49,744 nucleotides of DNA from a virus. The stretch covers positions 1 to 49,744 of the IMG/VR virus record IMGVR_UViG_3300050821_007132. One strand, 5' to 3'. Positions within the stretch are counted from its first letter, which is position 1. Every line of letters starts with the position of its first letter. The notes beneath the pieces were generated by a model. It was not told the origin of the DNA and did not search any database. It worked only from the letters and a program-made list of their open reading frames with translations. The position numbers and the translations under genes are program-made. Of this stretch, positions 13,308 through 19,945 are shown piece after piece.

Positions 13308-13485
13308 TTTCATGTCCTCCGTTAAATTCAGTTTGTACCCTCGTAACCTTCAGACTGCGGGCCAAGAGCGTTGCAGCTGATCCAAGTGTGTCGCTGACTT
13401 CACCTTGCGGCAATCCTTTGTGCGTTCGGCAACCCGCCTCAAGAGCTATATCGGGAGACCCCACGCCGCTTGACCCATCGTTCAT
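13297..13485 (-). CDS. first gene of the second minus-strand operon
   Basis: ATG 13485 lies seven bases after the CATATT box of a TTGACT promoter, so it is probably translated from a leaderless mRNA. The 62-residue product (MNDGSSGVGSPDIALEAG...) is soluble with no known motif. It ends NGGHENGE over the start of the next gene. Its segment KVTRVQT is encoded by the repeat shared with 11841-11866. Confidence 0.5.
   Translation of the reverse strand: MNDGSSGVGSPDIALEAGCRTHKGLPQGEVSDTLGSAATLLARSLKVTRVQTEFNGGHENGE
13331..13355 (-). repeat. repeat GGTTACGAGGGTACAAA, copy 2
   Basis: The minus strand reads AAGGTTACGAGGGTACAAAC, nearly identical to 11841-11866. Here it falls within the 3' part of gene 13297-13485, shortly before the ribosome site of the next gene. 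Confidence 0.5.
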
Positions 13486-13492
13486 GACAATC

Positions 13493-13521
13493 AATATGAA
13501 CTAGCTAGCAAGTTAAGTCAA
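13493..13521 (-). promoter_or_regulatory. promoter of the second minus-strand operon
   Basis: Minus strand TTGACT (13521-13516), 17-base spacer, CATATT (13498-13493), then seven bases to ATG 13485. The -10 box is weak (4 of 6) but the start-codon spacing matches the other leaderless promoters. Confidence 0.5.
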
Positions 13522-13593
13522 CTAGCAAGCACGTCAGAAGTTACAGAACAAGTCGATTATTTGGTAAATCCTGACATTGACTTACAAGCACGT
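13505..13593. promoter_or_regulatory. three operator-like boxes in a divergent control region
   Basis: CTAGCAAG occurs at 13505-13512 and 13522-13529, flanking the minus-strand -35 box. A related CTTACAAG at 13581-13588 overlaps the plus-strand -35 box. The last two extend to CTAGCAAGCACGT and CTTACAAGCACGT. The placement fits repressor operators. Confidence 0.45.
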
Positions 13594-13606
13594 TTGGGCG
13601 CATAAT
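13577..13606 (+). promoter_or_regulatory. promoter of the rightward operon
   Basis: TTGACT (13577-13582), 18-base spacer, CATAAT (13601-13606), then six bases to ATG 13613: another probable leaderless start. Confidence 0.7.
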
Positions 13607-13612
13607 CAAAGA

Positions 13613-13771
13613 ATGGAAGTAAAGGAAATGGCGCGGCTAGGCGGATTGGCGAGGGCCGCGGCTCTTACAAAGAAAGAACGCATCGAGGCCGCGCGCAAAG
13701 CAGGACAAGGAAATCTAGGCAAGAAGCGCAAACAGTCTAACGCCCGCGTTAGCCCAGAAAGGAGCGAATGA
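13613..13771 (+). CDS. 52-residue basic protein
   Basis: ATG 13613 is fixed by the promoter directly upstream. MEVKEMARLGGLARAAALTK then KERIEAARKAGQGNLGKKRK; the GGxARAxxLTxxER layout occurs in many tiny basic phage and bacterial proteins that may bind DNA. Being first in the rightward operon, it could be a regulator. Its end contains the only perfect copy of the dispersed palindrome. Confidence 0.6.
   Translation: MEVKEMARLGGLARAAALTKKERIEAARKAGQGNLGKKRKQSNARVSPERSE
13737..13752 (+). repeat. dispersed palindrome, perfect copy
   Basis: CTAACGCCCGCGTTAG: arms CTAACG and CGTTAG around CCCG. It lies in the last codons of gene 13613-13771, just before the AAGGAG site of the next gene. Confidence 0.8.
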
Positions 13772-13962
13772 TGGACTACCGAAAGCGATGCGACGAGCAT
13801 TGGCCTAAGCCTTGGCGAAATTCCGAAACGGGGAATCTTGAGCCGCGAGACGCTGGACTCATTCGCACCGATAAGGCTGGATGCGCGCAATGCGACCTTG
13901 ACAAGTACGGCGATGCGATGGGATTTCGGTCCCGCTCAATTTCCAACGAGAGCAAGCCATGA
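13768..13962 (+). CDS. 64-residue protein, unknown
   Basis: AAGGAG site; two adjacent ATG codons (13768, 13771) are possible. The product has a CDEHWPKPW motif near the start and GCAQCDLDKYG in the middle, a possible zinc site. Function unknown. Confidence 0.5.
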   Translation: MMDYRKRCDEHWPKPWRNSETGNLEPRDAGLIRTDKAGCAQCDLDKYGDAMGFRSRSISNESKP

Positions 13963-14051
13963 GCATAGAGGAAACTTGGCTAAACGGTAATCAGTCTATT
14001 TGCCCTGGCTTTCGCCATCGCAGATCATCTCACGGCACGAGGCCCGCATGA
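13959..14051 (+). CDS. possible 30-residue peptide
   Basis: ATGA overlap with the previous stop; encodes MSIEETWLNGNQSICPGFRH then RRSSHGTRPA. The coupling is the only support. Confidence 0.3.
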   Translation: MSIEETWLNGNQSICPGFRHRRSSHGTRPA

Positions 14052-14054
14052 CTG

Positions 14055-14156
14055 ATGTTTGTCTATCTGCTCATAACCGGTGCAGCCTGCTTTTGTATCG
14101 GTCTTGTGACAGGGGTGTTTATCACAGCTAATGCAAAGCTCCCGCCTCCGTGGTGA
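14055..14156 (+). CDS. 33-residue membrane peptide
   Basis: MFVYLLITGAACFCIGLVTG then VFITANAKLPPPW: one transmembrane helix with Cys and Gly, Pro-rich end. Similar in style to the other tiny membrane peptides here (8199, 8581, 47608). Confidence 0.4.
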   Translation: MFVYLLITGAACFCIGLVTGVFITANAKLPPPW

Positions 14157-14200
14157 ATCGCTTACTCCTCATAGCTGGTTACTCCCTCTGTGCCGAGTAC

Positions 14201-14230
14201 TTGATTTAGCTACTCGCCAAGCGCTATCTC
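14201..14230 (+). promoter_or_regulatory. weak promoter candidate
   Basis: TTGATT (14201-14206), 18-base spacer, TATCTC (14225-14230), six bases to GTG 14237. The -10 box is poor, but spacing to the start codon matches the other sites. Confidence 0.3.
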
Positions 14231-14236
14231 TCTTGA

Positions 14237-14530
14237 GTGCGCCCCATCAACGAAACCCGTCGCCCTGACGGTACTCTCACGTCTGAAACCGCCTATCGCC
14301 TACTTAAGCGCAGAGGCGGCCTTGCTCGTGCCCACCAATTGCGCCAGGATGGCTTTAAAGCCCTCGCAGAGATGAGGGAGAAGTCTATCCTCATCCGCTC
14401 TCTGAAAGCTAAGCAGAGAGCACGTTGTGTCCAGTGCAAGGCATTCGCAGAGCGTATGATAGCCCTGTACTACGCTAACCAAGGCCACGAGTACCCGCTA
14501 AGCGACGCAGACCGTAAGCTACTAGGCTAG
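14237..14530 (+). CDS. 97-residue basic protein, unknown
   Basis: GTG start. Helical and basic (RLLKRRGGLARAHQLRQDGF), with CVQC near residue 65 and a tail HEYPLSDADRKLLG. The RGGLARA segment recalls the GGLARA of gene 13613. Function unknown. Confidence 0.55.
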   Translation: MRPINETRRPDGTLTSETAYRLLKRRGGLARAHQLRQDGFKALAEMREKSILIRSLKAKQRARCVQCKAFAERMIALYYANQGHEYPLSDADRKLLG

Positions 14531-14690
14531 ATTAGCCGCGTATATGCTAGCCTTTCTGTAGTCAGGTAGAACATTCAGTCATGATTGTATGTGTCGTGCC
14601 TGGGGGTAGCCCCCAAGCGATTCGGGTGGATACTGATGAAGACTAGCGCTGATCTAATAAAAATATATTCTGCTACAAGACACTAGCTAC
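14531..14690. other. intergenic stretch with short hairpin
   Basis: No convincing gene. TGGGGG-TAG-CCCCCA (14601-14615) is a six-pair hairpin. A 21-codon frame (14581-14646, starting MIVCVVPGGSPQ) spans it but has no clear promoter or ribosome site. The end (14660-14690) is AT-rich and leads into a promoter. Confidence 0.5.
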
Positions 14691-14719
14691 TTGACCTACG
14701 TAGATGTAGCTGCTACTAT
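14691..14719 (+). promoter_or_regulatory. promoter, probably leaderless
   Basis: TTGACC (14691-14696), 17-base spacer, TACTAT (14714-14719), then eight bases to ATG 14728. Confidence 0.65.
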
Positions 14720-14727
14720 CTCTAAGC

Positions 14728-15090
14728 ATGAAGCTGGTTAGGTGTAGATGTGGAGTGACGCATGAGTGTGCGGCGAGGTTATCGAATAGGGAGAGGGCGA
14801 CGAAGGCGGCGAGGGCTAGACTACCGAATGGAAAGATTGATACCGAGTTCGAGGCACGGCGACCATACATCGAAATACCTAGGTCGGATATCGTGGCGGG
14901 AGGAGCGGTTGATTCGGAACCTAAGGGCGAACGTAGTGTTGAGACAGTTGACGACTCGGGCATGGACGAACTTTCTGATAGCCACCGCGAAACAAAGGTT
15001 TCCCGCGTACGAAAATCTGATGGGGTTGAAACCGCACAAGAGCCGCAAGCGCGGAAGTTTATCGAGCAGCACACGAAGAAGGGGCGCTAG
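14728..15090 (+). CDS. 120-residue protein upstream of terminase
   Basis: Start fixed by the promoter. N-terminus MKLVRCRCGVTHECAAR has CRC...C, then a basic helix and a polar, charged C-terminal half. Position, shortly before the terminase gene, allows a packaging-associated role, but it lacks recognisable small-terminase features. Confidence 0.5.
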   Translation: MKLVRCRCGVTHECAARLSNRERATKAARARLPNGKIDTEFEARRPYIEIPRSDIVAGGAVDSEPKGERSVETVDDSGMDELSDSHRETKVSRVRKSDGVETAQEPQARKFIEQHTKKGR

Positions 15091-15096
15091 GCAACC

Positions 15097-15282
15097 ATGA
15101 GCGACGACCTATCCCAAATCCTGAAGGTAAAGGAAGTGGCGGCAGCGCTGAAGATCAGCAGGAGCCACGTTTACCGGATGGTGGAGGCGGGGACGATACC
15201 ATGTTTTAGGATGGGGAAGCGTGGGCAGGTGCGGTTTCGGGAAGATGCGCTGGACCGGTGGATGAGGGAGTTGAGCAAATGA
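15097..15282 (+). CDS. helix-turn-helix (excisionase/MerR-type) DNA-binding protein
   Basis: A 61-residue product that is almost entirely one winged-helix domain of the HTH_17 type: LKVKEVAAALKISRSHVYRM then EAGTIPCFRMGKRGQVRFRE. Such proteins are excisionases, transcription regulators or small DNA binders. No integrase was found, so regulation or packaging-site recognition is more likely than excision. Ends by ATGA overlap. Confidence 0.75.
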   Translation: MSDDLSQILKVKEVAAALKISRSHVYRMVEAGTIPCFRMGKRGQVRFREDALDRWMRELSK

Positions 15283-15500
15283 CTAAGACAACGCAGGAAG
15301 TGATGACGAAGGCGGTGCAGATGAGGCCGGATGTAGTGGAGTTTTTCCAGAAGCATCTGGGGAGCTTCGGCGACATGGTGGACCAGTTGAGGGTGTTGGG
15401 CCACGTCTGTCAGGCGATGGTAGACCTGGCGCAGCACGAGCTGGAAGAACTAAGGATGCAGGACGAGCTTGAGAAGCCGAAGATTCTGCTGGCGAACTAG
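15279..15500 (+). CDS. 73-residue helical protein
   Basis: ATGA coupled to the helix-turn-helix gene. Two long helices (TQEVMTKAVQMRPDVVEFFQ, and MVDLAQHELEELRMQDELEK). The pairing of a DNA-binding protein with a helical partner directly before terminase could be a divided small terminase; this is a guess. Confidence 0.5.
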   Translation: MTKTTQEVMTKAVQMRPDVVEFFQKHLGSFGDMVDQLRVLGHVCQAMVDLAQHELEELRMQDELEKPKILLAN

Positions 15501-15704
15501 ATGAAGAAACTTATCTTTAGCCTAGTTGCAATTCTGGGCATCGTCGCAGTCGCGGTCCACTTCATCCCCCAAGAGAAGCGACCCGCAATCTTGCGATGTT
15601 CGGGATGTTGGTACGGCGACGAGTATATTTGCGGCGACCGATTCCTCGAAGGGGGCATGCCTCCTAACGAAGACGGCACTTGTCGCCGGAACTTTATGCT
15701 GTAA
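15501..15704 (+). CDS. single-pass membrane or exported Cys protein
   Basis: MKKLIFSLVAILGIVAVAVH forms an N-terminal membrane segment or signal anchor; the tail has four cysteines (RCSGCWYGDEYICG, TCRRN). Immediately after the previous stop and overlapping the terminase start by TAATG. Function unknown. Confidence 0.55.
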   Translation: MKKLIFSLVAILGIVAVAVHFIPQEKRPAILRCSGCWYGDEYICGDRFLEGGMPPNEDGTCRRNFML

Positions 15705-17101
15705 TGCCCAAGCGTGGAAGGCCAAGAAAGGGCGCTAGGAGCGGAGCGACCCGTCGCGACCCCAGTCCGGACGAGATAGAGGAGCTTCGCGCCGAACTCG
15801 TTGCGGAGGGCGAAGCGCCATCGGTGATGGATTTCAAGGGCTGGCTGCGCCGCCACGCAGAACGCGAACTCTGGTTCTTCTCAAGATGGATACTCGGCAA
15901 CACGTTCCTGAGTCTCGGTGATTTTCACCGCAAGGAGGTCTGCCCGTGGCTAACCGACTTCACCCGTTCGCGCTCCAAATTAATGATGTTACCCTTTGGG
16001 CATCTGAAAACTACCGTCGTCTCGCGCTCGATGCCCTTGCACATTCTAATTCAGCCGAAAGAGCACAATATATATTTTCCTGGCATGTCGGGCCGCGAGG
16101 CGAGGATCGCCTTAGCCAACGAAAACGAAGCCAAGTGCAAGGAAAACGCCGACACGATTAAAAGGCAGGCGGAAAGTAACGTCTGGCTCTACTGGCTCTG
16201 GCCGGAGGTATTCTGGGATGACTGCAAAAAAGAGTCTCCAAGGTGGTCTGATTCTCAACTTGAGTTCAAGCGAAGCCGCATCTACGCTGAGGCTTCTATC
16301 ACTATTCTTGGAGTCAAAACCGGCTATATCGGCAAGTACTACGATGCCATTTTCCCAGATGATATTTGCGGCCCAAAGGATGCTCAAAGTCCTAAGGACA
16401 TGGACAAGATTAAAAAGTGGCGTCGCGCCTCTAAAACTCGTTTCTACATCAAGCAGGGGCCGTGCGCCGGAATCTACTGCGGCATCGGCACCCACCACGG
16501 CTCCGAAGATGTCTACGTCGAATGGAAAAAAGACCCCGGCTTAGACCTGATGTGCCGGTCTATCGAGGAACCCGATCCCTACGGAGTCCTGAAACCCATC
16601 TGGCCTGAGAAATATCCTCCTGCTCTGGTGGATAAGATGCGGCCACCAGGGACCGACGAAATCGAATGGGCGCTCTGGTACATGAACAAGCCCGTGTCCG
16701 CCGGGTACACGGCCCTTAGCTGGAACGACTTCCGCGAGTACGAACTAAGATACGAGGACGGCGTGCCGCTACTCGCCTTCGCCGACAACGAGTTCGACGC
16801 GCGAATCGCCAAGCGGTACGAAGTGAAGTCCAAGAACCTCGGCTTCAGACTAGCCAGCCCCTACGACCCCCTGAACTCGCGTCCGAGAATGAAGCCGACC
16901 GACAGCATGGACCGCGATCAGTTCGATGCTCTTCGAGAAAAGTACCCCGAATGCCCACAATGTCTGGAGCAGGAGAAGCGCACCCGCACCATACAGCCAT
17001 ATCCACCTTACGTTTGTCCGGCAGGGCACACTTGGCTAACGCCCGCGAGAGAGGCGGAGCCGGAATACAAGTTCTTGGGGAATCGCTTTGCGACGCGTTA
17101 A
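15704..17101 (+). CDS. terminase large subunit, ATPase part
   Basis: ATG 15704 shares TAATG with the upstream stop; 465 residues. The packaging-motor ATPase motifs are visible: a Walker A variant PFGHLKTT (97-104), Walker B AIFPDD (215-220) and a coupling-type segment GIYCGIGTHHG. The C-terminus has an unusual zinc knuckle (CPQC and CPAGH) and stops before any nuclease domain. The RNase H-like nuclease is encoded separately at 17299-17919, with another gene between. A copy of the dispersed palindrome (17036-17051) lies near the 3' end. Confidence 0.85.
   Translation: MPKRGRPRKGARSGATRRDPSPDEIEELRAELVAEGEAPSVMDFKGWLRRHAERELWFFSRWILGNTFLSLGDFHRKEVCPWLTDFTRSRSKLMMLPFGHLKTTVVSRSMPLHILIQPKEHNIYFPGMSGREARIALANENEAKCKENADTIKRQAESNVWLYWLWPEVFWDDCKKESPRWSDSQLEFKRSRIYAEASITILGVKTGYIGKYYDAIFPDDICGPKDAQSPKDMDKIKKWRRASKTRFYIKQGPCAGIYCGIGTHHGSEDVYVEWKKDPGLDLMCRSIEEPDPYGVLKPIWPEKYPPALVDKMRPPGTDEIEWALWYMNKPVSAGYTALSWNDFREYELRYEDGVPLLAFADNEFDARIAKRYEVKSKNLGFRLASPYDPLNSRPRMKPTDSMDRDQFDALREKYPECPQCLEQEKRTRTIQPYPPYVCPAGHTWLTPAREAEPEYKFLGNRFATR
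17036..17051 (+). repeat. dispersed palindrome, copy near terminase end
   Basis: CTAACGCCCGCGAGAG, 14 of 16, encoding LTPARE in the C-terminus of the ATPase part, where the terminase reading frame is split. Confidence 0.7.
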
Positions 17102-17312
17102 AGTTCAGTGCACCCTAATTGTTGAACTTGATTGGCCTGACGAATGGACTGATCCGCATTTTCAGATCGAAGAGAACGGTTGTCCCGGCACTGGTTCGAT
17201 TGGACGTGCCATTGATGACGCTATTGAAGAAGGAGAGCGCAATGGTACTTGCTGGGCGTGCGGACTTCGTGGCGAGAACAAAATTCTTGAGATAAAAAAT
17301 GCCGACGATTGA
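17088..17312 (+). CDS. small gene between the two terminase parts
   Basis: TTG start, 74 residues, beta-rich beginning (RRVKVQCTLIVELDWPDEW), then an acidic helix and a CWACG motif. It overlaps both neighbours (14 bases each). It does not resemble any terminase segment, homing endonuclease or intein and may be an insertion that split the terminase gene. Confidence 0.55.
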   Translation: MRRVKVQCTLIVELDWPDEWTDPHFQIEENGCPGTGSIGRAIDDAIEEGERNGTCWACGLRGENKILEIKNADD

Positions 17313-17919
17313 TCGCCGGAAATTGTGGATCTGCGCTTTTGCAGATCCTGCCGGTGGCCCGCGCGCCGGTCGTTCCAACTACGGCCTGAGCCGCGCCGCC
17401 ATCGTCGTCATCGGGCAGGACGACCTCGAACGTGTCTTCATCCTCGAAGCCTTCATCCAGCGTATCCCGCCCGATAAGCTCATCGACCGTATTCTCGACA
17501 CCCAGCAGAAATGGAATCCCGCCGTCTTCGGCATCGACGCCAGCGGTCCCCAGCTTGAGTTCGCCCAGATGGTGCAGAAAGTAGCGCGCGAGCAGGCAGT
17601 GAAAATTCCGCTCAGGTTCGTCGCCCAGAGGCAGGAAAAAACATTCAGTATCGAAACGACGATTCAGCCGCTCGCCTCTTCGGGACGATTGTTCCGCCCC
17701 CACGAAAACGACTGCCGCGCCCTCAAGGACGAGACGACCAGCTTTCCCGACGGCATGTATCGAGACGGCCTCGACGCGCTCGCCAACGCCATCAAGTTGC
17801 TCCCCGCCATCCTGCCTGCATATCTTCGCCAGATGAACCGTGAGCAACTTCGCCGGTATCTCGACAGAACCGGCATGCCGAAGGACCAAATTGCGGAGCG
17901 ACTTTCGCAGGTGGAGTGA
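17299..17919 (+). CDS. terminase large subunit, nuclease part
   Basis: A 206-residue product with the RNase H-like terminase nuclease pattern: FADPAGG (Asp16), VFGIDASG (Asp80) and MYRDGLDALANAI (Asp156/Asp159), the acidic residues that hold the catalytic metals. It aligns with the C-terminal half of standard large terminases, completing the ATPase encoded at 15704-17101. The two chains would need to associate, or be joined by an RNA-level event not evident here. Confidence 0.8.
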   Translation: MPTIDRRKLWICAFADPAGGPRAGRSNYGLSRAAIVVIGQDDLERVFILEAFIQRIPPDKLIDRILDTQQKWNPAVFGIDASGPQLEFAQMVQKVAREQAVKIPLRFVAQRQEKTFSIETTIQPLASSGRLFRPHENDCRALKDETTSFPDGMYRDGLDALANAIKLLPAILPAYLRQMNREQLRRYLDRTGMPKDQIAERLSQVE

Positions 17920-18153
17920 ATGATGATTATTTTGATGCACCCGAAATACCAATTTGAAATCGACAACTTCGTCGCCACAGACCGTTGTCGGGAGTGGATG
18001 GTAGAGGCGCGCATACCTGATGGGACGCGCGTGTTCTTCGATCCGAATCTACCAGAGGAAGACGAGGAAGGCCGACCCATCTTTGCATTTAAGGTAAGTG
18101 CAGGAGAAACGCATTATTGGCGCGGCGAACCTCTCAAAGTTCCGAACAAGTAA
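17920..18153 (+). CDS. 77-residue protein, unknown
   Basis: ATG directly follows the terminase nuclease stop. Acidic, with aromatic beta pattern (YQFEIDNFVATDRCREWMVE). No family recognised. Confidence 0.55.
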   Translation: MMIILMHPKYQFEIDNFVATDRCREWMVEARIPDGTRVFFDPNLPEEDEEGRPIFAFKVSAGETHYWRGEPLKVPNK

Positions 18154-18165
18154 TTTCAATCGAAA

Positions 18166-18187
18166 CGCCGTTATGATAGAAACGGCG
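18166..18187 (+). other. hairpin before the virion operon
   Basis: CGCCGTT (18166-18172), eight-base loop containing ATGATAGA, AACGGCG (18181-18187); the ATG of the next gene follows two bases later. It could control translation of that gene; it lacks a T-tract, so termination is unlikely. Confidence 0.45.
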
Positions 18188-18189
18188 CG

Positions 18190-18783
18190 ATGGCACAGAA
18201 TGTTGGAAATCTGACTTCTCAAGTTAGCGAGCGCGCCCGCGACCCCAATCAGACGGGCACGACGCAAGCCAACGTCATCCTGCTTTTCTCCTTCTGCCAG
18301 CAAGTCGTCAATGGTGTCCTCGCCGACGTGACCGTGCAGGATGTCCTGCCTCTGACGGCGCGTCAACTCATCTATCCCATCTTCGCCAATATGCCGGACT
18401 CGGTGCGCGTGCTGGCGGTGCGCGATGCGAGCGAGCGAGACCTTCAACCCTTCGGTGAGTTCGCAGGCCTCGGCAACGTCAAGAATAGTTGGCCTTCGTC
18501 GTACTCCGATACGCCCCGAAGCTACGCACCCTGCGGTCGTGACCTCCTCATTATATATCCTGGTCCCACCGGCACGCCGATCCTCACCGTCATCTCCGCT
18601 GCACTGACGACCGCACTCACTCTTCCTGCCCAAACGACACAGGTAACGAACGACAGCGACGATGCCGTGATGGACCTCTGCGAAGTTCTGTTGCTCTTGA
18701 AAGCGCGGGACATTCCCGACTGCCAGAAGATAATCGAGCGATTCAAAAATCGGATGGCGGCATTGGAGACGGAGCCGAAGTGA
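18190..18783 (+). CDS. putative structural protein, unknown
   Basis: A 197-residue product, mixed helical with a hydrophobic beta centre (RDLLIIYPGPTGTPILTVIS). Ends by GTGA overlap. Position between terminase and tail-type genes suggests a virion connector or tail role, but no family was recognised. Confidence 0.5.
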   Translation: MAQNVGNLTSQVSERARDPNQTGTTQANVILLFSFCQQVVNGVLADVTVQDVLPLTARQLIYPIFANMPDSVRVLAVRDASERDLQPFGEFAGLGNVKNSWPSSYSDTPRSYAPCGRDLLIIYPGPTGTPILTVISAALTTALTLPAQTTQVTNDSDDAVMDLCEVLLLLKARDIPDCQKIIERFKNRMAALETEPK

Positions 18784-19337
18784 GTTCCTTCACCGACTGC
18801 CAAGGGATCGTAAATTTGCTCAGTAACGGCCAAGCGGACACCAATCTGTTCCAGCTACAATATAATGATGTAGTCAACACGCTCGGCCCGAAACGCTGGC
18901 ATACGACTACCGCCATCGTGAACGTCACCGAAGGTACGCCCCTAATCACCCTGCCTGCATCCCTGCTCGACCTCATCAAAATCATCTACGACGGCAAGTC
19001 GTGTTCTCTCTTGGAACTGAGAGAAGTCGAAGTGCTGAACTCGGGCTGGCGCAACGCCGTAGGCACGCCCATCGCCTATATAGAGGAAGCAGAATCGGCA
19101 CAGACGGTGGAACTCTACCCCGCTCCATACACGAACAGCCCACCGACCGCGCTCGCCATCTACGTGGAGAGTCGCGCGAACGTACTGCCCATCTTGACGC
19201 TGCCGGTAGCTTTGCTCGTACTCCAACGGGAGTTTTCCCGCGAGTCCGACCACACATCAGTGGACTTCGCGAATCTCTGCGGAGAATTGGGCATGATGCT
19301 CTTGGATATGCTCGATGCGCCGGAGAATCATCTTTGA
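18780..19337 (+). CDS. head-tail adaptor / tail tubular A-like protein
   Basis: A 185-residue product with GTG start. Features shared with short-tailed phage adaptors: N-terminal helices, a beta segment with WHTTTAIVNVTEGTPLITLP and TVELYPAPYTNSPPTALAIY, and helical C-terminus. The same QVEIYPPP-type segment occurs in the protein at 42801-43844. The adaptor assignment is an inference from layout. Confidence 0.45.
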   Translation: MSSFTDCQGIVNLLSNGQADTNLFQLQYNDVVNTLGPKRWHTTTAIVNVTEGTPLITLPASLLDLIKIIYDGKSCSLLELREVEVLNSGWRNAVGTPIAYIEEAESAQTVELYPAPYTNSPPTALAIYVESRANVLPILTLPVALLVLQREFSRESDHTSVDFANLCGELGMMLLDMLDAPENHL

Positions 19338-19945
19338 GCAACGTGATTCCATTCCCGCGACTCAAGCAGCCCAAGGACTTCGCCGATGCGACCGTTCAGA
19401 TCAACAAGGCATTCGAGATGTTCCGCCAAGCGATAATGAATGCAGGTGGTACGGGCGGCGTGCCGATGGCGGAATTTCTCGCCCTGCAAGCTCAGGTGAA
19501 GAATCTCACCGCGCTCTCCGGCAACGACATCAACAACGGCGGCACCGGCAACCCAGCGCCGACTCCGGCAACGCAGACCGTCACGACAGACGGCACCACC
19601 ATCACCGGCGACGGCGGCTCGTCTCCCATCTCGCTGGTTGTACCAGTCACACTACCCGATGGTGGCACCGGAATCGTTCAGGCAGGTACGCAGCAAATCA
19701 CCACCAACGGCACCCTCATTGGCGCTGGGACGGCGCAGGCGCAACCGGCGCTGACCTTGCCGGGGGTGACGACTAAATCCGCCGTGGCGTGGAGCCTGCC
19801 CAATGTTCCCGATGCTACGTGGCAGACTGGCATTGCCATGATATTCGTATGCACCGCCAACACGGTGACGCCCTATCTTATCAATCCAACAGCAGCGGGC
19901 ATCACGCCTATCGCGCAACTGGTGAATATCAAGGTGATTCTGTGA
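19334..19945 (+). CDS. fibre-like protein
   Basis: TTG start inside the TTGA overlap with the previous stop. The 203-residue product has a helical N-terminus (MSNVIPFPRLKQPKDFADAT), then Gly/Thr-rich repeats typical of phage fibres (TLPDGGTGIVQAG, TQQITTNGTLIG) and a beta-rich end. Likely a tail fibre or fibre-attachment protein. Ends by GTGA overlap with the secreted phosphoesterase gene. Confidence 0.5.
   Translation: MSNVIPFPRLKQPKDFADATVQINKAFEMFRQAIMNAGGTGGVPMAEFLALQAQVKNLTALSGNDINNGGTGNPAPTPATQTVTTDGTTITGDGGSSPISLVVPVTLPDGGTGIVQAGTQQITTNGTLIGAGTAQAQPALTLPGVTTKSAVAWSLPNVPDATWQTGIAMIFVCTANTVTPYLINPTAAGITPIAQLVNIKVIL

Noticed and set aside
13737-13752. Dispersed palindrome as integron attC sites
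   Set aside because: The arms resemble core ends, but the sites are only 16 bases with no long imperfect stem or unpaired bases, and there is no integrase gene.
14581-14646. 21-codon frame with a hairpin inside
   Set aside because: A TAGAAC box lies eight bases upstream, but no -35 box and no ribosome site; too short to judge.
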